DNA of 64,000 bases, from contig NMRB01001608.1 in the NCBI GenBank assembly GCA_002633025.1, positions 50,200 to 114,199 of the forward strand, given 5' to 3'. The translations under genes were made by a program, and so were the position numbers. The stretch's first letter is position 1, and each line of letters starts with the position of its first letter. The notes under the pieces were generated by a model. It had not been told where the DNA came from and made no database searches. It was given only the letters and a program-made list of their open reading frames with translations. The DNA comes from Notospermus geniculatus. Taxonomy: Eukaryota; Nemertea; Pilidiophora; Heteronemertea; Lineidae. Below, piece by piece: positions 48,511 through 58,000 of this stretch.

Positions 48511-49322
48511 TGGTTTGATAGGCCTACATTTCGGAATCAGTCCAACAACCTTCACCTCTAGGCCTGTCCCTTGTTTGCATGGAAAAGCAAACACGGTGAA
48601 TCAATGTCAAGGGTCTTTTCAAGGAAATATTAGTTTAGGCCAACATTTCTTGGGTACGTGGATCTGACATACATCTCTGGCAATTTATTTGCATTACTTT
48701 TCTGCAGAAATTCCTTCCTAAGGTTTGTCTGTTTGGTCACAAAAATAACGGCCTTTCACAGTTTTCATAGCAGGGGACCTGTCACTTGCTGTAGTTGTTT
48801 GTAGGACTGGTGGGGTGGGGTGGGGTGGGGTGGGGGAGTGGTGTTGTTTTGGAACCTTATGACCGGTAAAATGCAAGATATTAATCTTGTATAGTATATC
48901 AGGATTATAACATTTTGTATTTGCCAAAAGGTTTAGGTTGATAATTTGATTAAGTTTTACTGATAAGAATTGAAAATTTCAAAACCGATTGAACTAATTA
49001 CTTAATCTTGTTGTCCATTTACAAGCACAAAGATAAAATCGCTGAGGGGGCCACTGTAATATGATTACGAAACTGACCTCTGGCAGGCAAAATATGATTT
49101 GGGGGAAATGGCCCCTCTAACATTTCGGGTGTTTTCTCCCAGTGCGAATCCTCTCGGTGAAGTATAGACTCCCACAATAGAAATAGTAAGACCTGGAATT
49201 CATGGGTCCGTAGGACTCAGAGCATTCTGTCTTTCATTTTTCTACTGAAGTACAGTAGTTGAAATAACTCCATGGGTCTTATCATTATGACGACCGTGGT
49301 AATCTTAACTAAATACCTTACT

Positions 49323-49464
49323 GATTACTTACTAGGAAAGTCAGGGGTCACTGATCAGTGTTCAGATATTTTGACCACAAAATTCAATTTCGGTTGATTA
49401 CTTACTAGGAAAGTCACGGGTCACTGCAGTGTTCAGATATTTTGACCACAGAATTCAACTTGGG
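49323..49464. repeat. Tandem duplication of about 72 bp
   Basis: Two adjacent copies of TGATTACTTACTAGGAAAGT ... CAGTGTTCAGATATTTTGAC. A few differences, including a 4-bp indel. Confidence 0.75.
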
Positions 49465-49794
49465 TCAACAAAGCCCGAGATTGTTGTTTTCAGTAATTAG
49501 GCTTTGGAGAGAATTACTAACATCTTGGAGGATATAAAGCCATGTTCACACTAGGGTTTTATATTGAATCGAATTTGCAATAAAGGCTTATTCCGATACA
49601 ATGCATCACACTCAAATCGCAACAGAGCACTTTTATACCGATTTAACGAATCCAGTATTTATATCGGTTTCGATGTGCGTTAGCCAAATCGAAATAGTTA
49701 TTGCGAAACAGATTTACAGTGTAACCTGCTTATCCCAAAACAAGCAGAACGGATATGACTCATCGGATTGCACATATCCAGTGTCGCTTGGACA

Positions 49795-49933
49795 AAAATG
49801 TGACACGTGTAAATGACATAATACCACATGGTAATGGGCGAAATTCACCCATTTTTTGTGTACTTTTACACATTTTTGGTGAAAAATTCGCTCATTACCA
49901 CGTGGTAATGTCATTCATGTCACATTTTCGTAA
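49795..49933. mobile_element. Long hairpin (probable MITE)
   Basis: Arms AAAAATGTGACACGTGTAAA and ..CATGTCACATTTTCG, with inner ACCACATGGTAATG / CATTACCACGTGGT. Single copy. Confidence 0.65.
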
Positions 49934-50289
49934 GGCTTCACCCCATGTACAGTTTTTCTTAACGATCATAGGTGGCGTGCACAGTTTATTGCGGGTTCAG
50001 TGTGGCACGTTTTGTTTCGCATCGAAATCGGTTAAGCTGTAGTGTGACCTGACCCAGCGTAACCAAATCGATTTCTGTATTTCGATTTCCGGAAACCAAT
50101 TTTGATGATGTGAATGCAGCATTAGTGGCACTTACTGGCCGCCAGAACAATGCTGGAAATATCAACATGGTCACAGCACAATGTTATGACATGTTGTCTG
50201 CTTTGAAACTTTGTGATTGCAAATTGCGTACAAGGTGATGAAATCTTTGAATTTTTGCCAGAGCTACGTGCACAACTTGGAGAAAATGA

Positions 50290-50422
50290 TTTAAAGGTGA
50301 TGTCTCCCTGTTGATTTGCAAACTAATATCAACAATGTGGGCCAAGGTGTCACGGTGTTGCAGCTGACCACCATCCGGTGATATACTGCATGAAATGATG
50401 CTAAATTTGCTCAACCTGTCAA
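50290..50422 (-). CDS. Candidate DH C-terminal exon of gene A (uncertain)
   Basis: Minus-strand frame opening after the acceptor AAAACCAATTTCAG. It reads DRLSKFSI, then SPDGGQLQHRDTLAHIVDIS and LQINRE, resembling the end of DH domains ('LLLxxLLKxT...HxDxxxLxxAxxxIxxxxxxIN'). Joining it to the 51979-52081 exon would need a very short intervening exon with VQR, which I could not find. No convincing donor follows: the frame stays open to 50184, and the end given here is only the end of the DH-like match. It may be a real exon or chance. Confidence 0.25.
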
Positions 50423-50852
50423 CTGAAATTGGTTTTAACACTACACTACGAACTGAAATGTACTTGAATTCAAATTCAAATTTCTCGACTCAGCTGCTTT
50501 ACGTAGTTCCCTCGTTGCTTTACATCACACCTAAATGCGTACATACATGACAACCAATCAAATATGAGCTTCCTGCATAAAAAGGGATCTTAATATTTCA
50601 AATGTCATGAAAGCGATACGACAAAGATATAATGTGACTTTTATATGTCAGAGATCAACGGCACAATATGCGGTCTTTGAACCGTGGTTGACTTCGCAAC
50701 TTCTTGATTATGAGAAGACAATTTGAGTTGCCACAAACAGAGCGCACTCAAAGTCAAGGGCCGGAACGGTTATGATAAAAAGAAACGTCAGGGTCAAGAG
50801 GAAAAATGACACATGGTCATCAATTACTGAGGGTGACAGTTTGGGCCTCTCT

Positions 50853-51429
50853 AAAGGCCTGTTTCCACTACAGGGTGTTTCAAAAAAAAGTTGTCATCTC
50901 TAAAATATCTCCTAGAACCTAAACCCATGAATATTTTTGGCTCAGATTTTGTAAGCTGCTAGGTGTAGACATACTCATAATGTTTATGTAATGTTTGTAT
51001 GATGGTGTCTTGTTATGAAGGAACAGTGAAACCAAAAGTAAAAGGGTCCGAAGTGCAGGTGTCAGAGCTTTCCAGGAAATTCCACAAGATATGGTGATCT
51101 GTTCAGTCACCAGAATGCGAAGAAGAGATGAAATTTCTGTTAGAAACAATGGTGGCCATGTGGAAGGTAGATTCCAGTAACCCTGGCTAATTCTGTATGC
51201 AACAAATGATAAATAAACTTTTCATTGCTTTCTGATAGATAAATCTCTGAGATTTTTGCATTTTGCAGGTCTGCTTATTCATCCACGCCTGAAGCGGTCA
51301 GAGCCAAAATTTCCTCAGCACCTCCATACATCCTGACCTATCTACATACCAAATCTGAGCCAAAAATATTCATGGGTTTGGGTTCTAGGAGATATTTTAG
51401 AGACGACAACTTTGTGGAAACAGGCCTTT
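50853..51429. mobile_element. MITE with AAAGGCCTGTTTCCAC ends
   Basis: 577 bp with about 90-bp inverted repeats (AAAATATCTCCTAGAACC / GGTTCTAGGAGATATTTT). The outer end resembles the 2572-2710 element. Confidence 0.8.
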
Positions 51430-51563
51430 ATACATGTATCTGTTACAATAAGACTGTGATGGACAACCGTGTGGGAACGTCCAGTTCTTTATTATTGGTA
51501 AGTTAGCTGGGAAGGAAATATGGTCTGCGCCCTCAATGACACATGAGAGCAGAGGGAATGCCA

Positions 51564-51893
51564 AACTTTCAATGAGGAACTGGCGGAACTAATCCGTGAC
51601 GTGGCGCTGACGAACAACTCAGTTAAAACTATGACGTCGAAAGTCAAGCCAACGTTATTTGCCATTTAATTCTGAAACTACACCCTAAAGAACATGTTGA
51701 ATTTCATCAACAAAATTGACTATTTTAACGTAAACAACAGACCGAAGAGCAACGTCATTCATTTTGAATGACGCATCACACACGAACGATGCGCGACGTC
51801 AATGACGTTTTCAACGTCGCAGCACATGCGCATTTGTGTTTAAACTGAGTTGTTCCCCAGTGCCTCCTTTGGGCACGCCGGTTCCCCATTGAA
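51564..51893. mobile_element. MITE family H, copy 1
   Basis: TTTCAATGAGGAACTGGCGG ... CCGGTTCCCCATTGAAA. An inverted relative lies at 59741-60142 with the same inner words (CCGTGAC, TTCGGTCTGTTGTTTA). It is 86 bp past the last mapped donor of gene A. Confidence 0.75.
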
Positions 51894-51978
51894 ATCCAGT
51901 AATTCACTGTAAAATAGGCCTGGACTTCTGACACCAGTGGTGACATCTATGATCAGAATAAAACACTAAAGAACTTAC

Positions 51979-52081
51979 AGGAAGAAGTAGAAGAGAGTCT
52001 AATGAATGTCGTGCTGCCCCGCGTCGTAGTCTACAAAACTGGACAAATTCCTCATCCGTGTCCCGTTTTTTCCGTAATAAT
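51979..52081 (-). CDS. Gene A exon: DH conserved region ending at LLLLP
   Basis: A 103-nt exon with acceptor TTCTAATCTTTTCAG and donor CTTCCT|GTAAGT; phase 2 in, phase 0 out. The peptide has LLRKKRDTDEEFVQFCRLRR and HSLDSLLLLP. In DH domains this is the helix leading to the hallmark PVQR motif, so the next exon should start with codons for Val-Gln-Arg. I searched the minus strand down to 33.4 kb for an AG|GTN-CAR start and found no good match outside the 48.0-kb gap. Confidence 0.85.
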
Positions 52082-55000
52082 CTGAAAAGATTAGAACTTT
52101 TTCAACCAAATGTTGACCAGAAAAATACAGTTTAGTTTTTGCAGTGTATAGAATTAACCAAAACATAAAACACTCATAACTGGTGCAGCAGACCCTTTGA
52201 ATTATGGATACTATTTGGGGAACTGCTGTTCTCAACTGTCATGTGTTTTAAAGAGGAAAATATGGTTACTTATGTTTCAGGTTCATTACAGATGCACCAT
52301 GATGGACTTGAGGGTTAACAGACAGCAGAGACACCTGTTGAATAAAGCCTGTACTACTTTCTGGATACTTACAATTTGACAAATGGATAGCGTGTGTAGT
52401 ATTCATCGAAGTGATGCAAGAATTGTTTGGAGAATAAATTGCCTGAAATTAGGGAGAAAATGAATGTTTAGATGGATGGAAATCTGCATTGAATGTTGAG
52501 AATACTATACGATGGCACTCCAGGTACCGAGTCGGACAAAGTGGTGGCTCGGAGAAGGTGTTTTATCAGAGGAGGTGACGACTGAGGAGCCTCCAGATAA
52601 TCATAATGTTTTGATATTTAAAGGAGTCTGTCAGTAATGTGCAGGATCCACCAGTCTTTACTGTTTTCTTCTCATCATGTGCAGGATCCACCAGTCTTTA
52701 CTGTATTCTCATCTTGTGCAGGATCCACCAGTTTTTACTGTACAAATGTGCAGGATCCACCAGGCTTTACTGTATAAATGTGCAGGATCCACCAGGCTTT
52801 ACTGTATAAATGTGCAGGATCCACCAGGCTTTACAGTAATTTCTCTCGTCATGTATGCATATACATGTACCTACCTACAGTTGATGTTGATGATTCCCAA
52901 ATCTTGATTGTATCCTCCAACTGGAAGAGGAAATAAAAAGAAAACATCAGTAAAAAGATCTGGACATCATACCACACACCCGGCATCAATCAGGAACACC
53001 CTCAAGAGTGGTCAAAATTTGATGTCCTAAGCGAGGTGTCCTACTGCCAGAGGTGTCGTCAAAGGGAGGTTCCAGTGTATCCATGAAGAAGACTGCAGAC
53101 ATTTGTGACCCGTTCGGGTAAAACCAGGCATGTCGCTCAGAAGGTGAGCCTCAATGAACTAAGATGACACCAGGAGAGAATGGAAGAAATAGATTGTTTC
53201 AGATTTCATAATAGATAATATTGAAACTGACAAACATTTGGTCTCAACCTGCCAAGGCAAGAGCGATATATGGCTGGTTTTGCCAGAACGGGTCACATTT
53301 GTTGATAGACCCCTGTAGATTTTACATAGTTCCCTGATCATTTAAGAGTGGAGATGACAAAGATTGATCCCAGGGCCTTGACTAAATCCGACCAGGAAAG
53401 GCTACAAACCGGTCCTTGAAGCTGCAGTTTCCAACCATCTCCAAATCTTCCCACTATCGGGACATTTTAGACCCCAACAACTGAGACCCCTTCCAACTTA
53501 CACCCCAACATGACTTGTACTGGGGCCCTTTTCTGATGATCACCCTTGGCAGGAAAACATATTCTTCAACAGTTGAATAGGCATGAAGTGTTTGACTACA
53601 ATAGTTTACTACAATACCAGTGACAAGATTTGGCGTAACAAAACACGCTCTTACATAAAGAATTAAGTACTCAGAAAAACATAAGGGCAATTATAGTGGG
53701 AATTTTAACTCCTTTCCCTTCATTCTCCTCCCAAATCCTTGTCAGGCTGATAGTGGACAATAGGTTGACCGCAATGGACACTAGCTTATGCACCCAGTTC
53801 AATTACTACACCTTCATAAACCAAATCATATACCTGACTCTGGTGTTGACATTGTGTGGTTCCTGTATTTGTAAGAACTCTGTCCGATTTTATCATACTG
53901 GGACTGTTTTTATACAATTCCCTGCTTTTCGGAGGCCTTGTGGCCACTTTGTGGCTGCATAATGCAGGGTTCCTTGGCACACGGGTTTTGTCCGACTCAG
54001 GTCCGTAAAAAATCGATCGGAACGAGTTTAGAATCCCCGATCAGTGCCCCAAAAAAGGTCATCGACTGACGGAATAAGCCGCATTGTACAATAGGATTTC
54101 CATTGTGTGCCATGGAGTAACATCACTTCCGATCGGGGATTCTAAACTTTAGCCAATCGATCATATTGACTTGTGCGTTGTTGTATCCACAATGAAATGG
54201 TCCATGGACCATGTGCTCACTGGGTTGGACATAATAGTCTAATGACAGAGGGAGGTACACATCAGTTATGAGCAATCTGGGTCAAGTCATTCCCAGAAAA
54301 CATTTTAATGATTTTTGGGTTATGCCACCTGGCGGCCATATTGGATGTCCGATCGGGCTGGAACTTCACATGCATATAAAGGTCATCTGCAGGGGACCAC
54401 ATAGCACATTGGAGCGCTTCAGGTGAAGTCATTCCTGAGTTACAGCACTTTGATGATTTTCGGGTTATGCCACCTGGTGGCCATATTGGATGTCCGATCG
54501 GGCCGAAACTTCACATGGACATAAAGGTCATCTGCAGGGGGCCACATAGCACATTGGAGCGCTTTGGGTTAAGGCGTTCCTGAATTACAGCACTTTGATG
54601 ATTTTTGGGTTATGCCACCTGGTGGCCATGTTTGAAGTCAAATCAGGCCGAAATTTGACATGCATGTAAAGGTCATCTAGATGGAGGTAAATATCAAATT
54701 TGAGCACTCTGCGTCAAACCGTTCCTGAGTAATAGCACTTACTTGATTTTCAGGTTACGCCACCTGGCGGCCATATTGGTTGTCCAATCGGGACCGAAAC
54801 TTGGTATTTTTTAAGGTACCCCTCCAATGCATGTTTTTGCAAGATACGAAGTTGCTCGGTGAAATAATGACAAACTGTGGCAGGTTCATCACTTTTGTCG
54901 AACTTTGACCTCTGTGACCTTGAAAAGTAGGTCAAATCAAAAACCCGTTATATATGTTGTGTATCCTTATTAGCTACACCTATGATAAAAATTTGGAGAT

Positions 55001-58000
55001 GATCTAATCATTAGTTCAGGAGTTATTGCACTTTTTGTGTTTTTGCTTTCTGCCACCTGGTGGCCAAACTGAGAGTCGAATGGGACCGAAATTTGGTGTC
55101 ATGGGTCATCTGACCTAGGGGTATATATGTACCAAGTTTCAGATCAATAGCTCCAGCGGTTACGAAACGTGCCCTGCTAACGGACCACGACGGACGACGG
55201 ACGATGACGACGACGACGACGGACGCTGCACCATCGTAATAGCTCACCCCAGTGAGCTAAAAATAGGGGCAAACGGACTAAAAACGGGCCGGATCCGTGC
55301 GCCAATGAACCTTGCTTAAGAGAGGTGCATCTAAAAATCACCCTGATCTCACAAGTGTACGGAGGCCATAAGTGTTCACCAGAGCAGGACGGCTTCGGGA
55401 ACATGGGCCAAGGACCGATATAAAGAGGACTGTCTCTGTGACGTTTTATTTCTGCAGCTGAAAATACCAGCTTTCTTAGTAATGAAGGAACTCCTCCGCG
55501 TTTTTGATGAAGAAGGTGATCTTATCAGTCAGGTCATCATTTGTGAGTGGCATACCGTATCAAGGGACCAATAGAGCCCTTCCTGCCCTCAATGGCTGAA
55601 AATGAACAGGGTTCGGCAGGGAAAAGGCAGCAGACAAAGGGTATTCATGACACCTCCTATTTCTACAGGGGGTATTCAGCGAGGGCGACTTACTGACTTT
55701 AGGGCATCAGGTAACCGGTTATTATCACGAGATGAAAACGTGCGGACTAGACAGTCGAAGACACCTGGGGACCTGACACAAAAGGGGATGAGAACCCCCT
55801 CAAAAAGATTCCTCAGGTGCTATTATCTCTTCAGAGGACTGAATAGAGTTAAGGGTGCAAGTGATCGCCTTTCAGGTACAAAAGGGCCGCGGTGACTTCT
55901 CGGACAATGATGAACACTTGAGAATCACGGGAGGCTGTCATCATTCATGATCACCGATGGAGGTCGGACGGTCAGAGTGACAGGTCACACAAATTGGCTG
56001 CACTTGATATGGACTTGGACAGCTACATGTATCATGCCACTAAGCCTATGATTTCTGAGAGTAACGAGTTTCTGCAACGGTGCGGTTAGGCCTACGACAA
56101 CAATACTGAGGATTCTTCTATTGTTAAAGCCTACCTCAACAATTGGTGAATCATCGCTAAATGTTGTCATAGGGCTAACCAGGCTTTGTACAAACTCACT
56201 ACTGGAAACCTGACACTATATCTGTTAAAAGACCTCCTTGGTGTATAAACTGAGTCCCTAAGGATCAGCCAATGCTTTATTTAACTTGTCACATCTCTGA
56301 ATGTTGGCATATCAAATGAGCATGAAATCCTTTGAACCAGCCTAGGCCTTCGCCAAGAGGATCTAGCCATGGAGATAGCTCCATGGTCTGGCTTCGCGGA
56401 CGGCCCTGCATTTAAATAAGTAGGCCTATGTTTTTACTCAATAGCCTAAAGGTGGCAGAGAAAATGTGACAGAATGACTTGTAATTCCTATGAGGGTAGG
56501 CCTACATGGAGAATGGAATTGGAATGGCCGACTGGGGACGAGTTGATGTCTTAAAGAAAGTGGTGCTTTCTAGCTGTGCAGGTGGCCTGCAAGGGGAGGT
56601 TTAGATAAAGGAGACATACCAGACTAAAAAGAAAGAATGTGTAAACCTGACCAGTTCAATTCAACTTTTAGTTGTGTCCATTTGGTTTACAGAGTGGCCA
56701 ATAGATGTCCTCATTGTCACCTCACTTAAAGATTCTCCAGACTGGCTCTCAGCCAGTGAAGACCTCATCTGAATGGTCCTTTGTAGAAGTGACCACAAAC
56801 TTGAGCCTTACCTTGGTACATAAGAGTGTTGACATGGAGAGTATAGGTTCTAATCCAGAAAATAATGATCTGTGGTCTTCTGGGCTGATTGAGGAGAATT
56901 TTCTGAAAGAAAATTTGAGTCCAAATAACTATTTTTATTCTGACTAACAGAATGAGAATTTATCAGACAAGCGGCAGTACTGAAATAACTATACTTCAGC
57001 GCTGCCACCTAGTATTAAAAGTTGAAACTGATTGTAGACCCTGAGAAAATGATCCTATGAAGGATTTGGAAAGAAGGGACATAAGGGAAGGTAGGATTGG
57101 GTTGATGATTTTAGCAACTCTCTATGCTCAGGAGGTGTGACCACCAGGGGCAAGGAACCTCACAGGCAGACTGCGCAACCCCTGCTTAAAGAAGGGTTAG
57201 AATTAGAATTATTTATCATGTTATTTATTTATTTGTTATAAGTGTGAGGTGATGGTAACACTATAGCACTTACCTGAGTGGGTCAGCATAAACATCGAAT
57301 ACACTCTTGATAAATTCTTTGAATTTCTTCTCTGATTTCCATAATTCTAGCACCACACGATACCTTTTATCATAAGCTGAAAGAGGAGGAACCAAAAATT
57401 ACAGTACGTTGCACAATTGACCTCCCTTCCGCACCGCGCACCATCCGCGTACCACATGCAACGTCATGCGCGTACTGTCCTCGTATCATCCGCGAACATC
57501 GCGCACCGTCGTGGATGGCACGCAGTGAAGATGTAACGTCATTCACCTGTGGTGCGTGGACGTCACGCAGAAGAGACACGTGACGCACCCATATCATACA
57601 CAATGAACTGAAGTGTATCTTCCGCGTGCCGTACACGGAAGGTATGCGGATAAAGGTAGGTCAATTAACGTACTGTACCATTAAACTTCTTGGGACACAT
57701 TTTTGGGCTGAGCTAACCAGAAAGACAATGCCACCTAGCATCAGGATTTGGAACTTCTCTGTGGCATTAGTACCATGACTACAGTAGCTTCAAATTCCCT
57801 TTGTGCTGTAAACTTCATGTCGTCATAATGATGAATATATCTCCAGTATACCCAAACTACGATGGCACCTAATTGACGAAATGGTTCAAATTATCCCACA
57901 ACCATTTACTGCAGTATATCCTGGATTTTGGAAACACGGCAAACAAAACAGTTCATCTAAATGATTAATTTCGTTAAAGCGAAGAAATCAATTTCTGTGG

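Noticed and set aside
50700-50730. Minus-strand GTTCAAAGA (Val-Gln-Arg codons) as the missing VQR exon
   Set aside because: No AG acceptor precedes it, and the following codons do not continue a DH helix.
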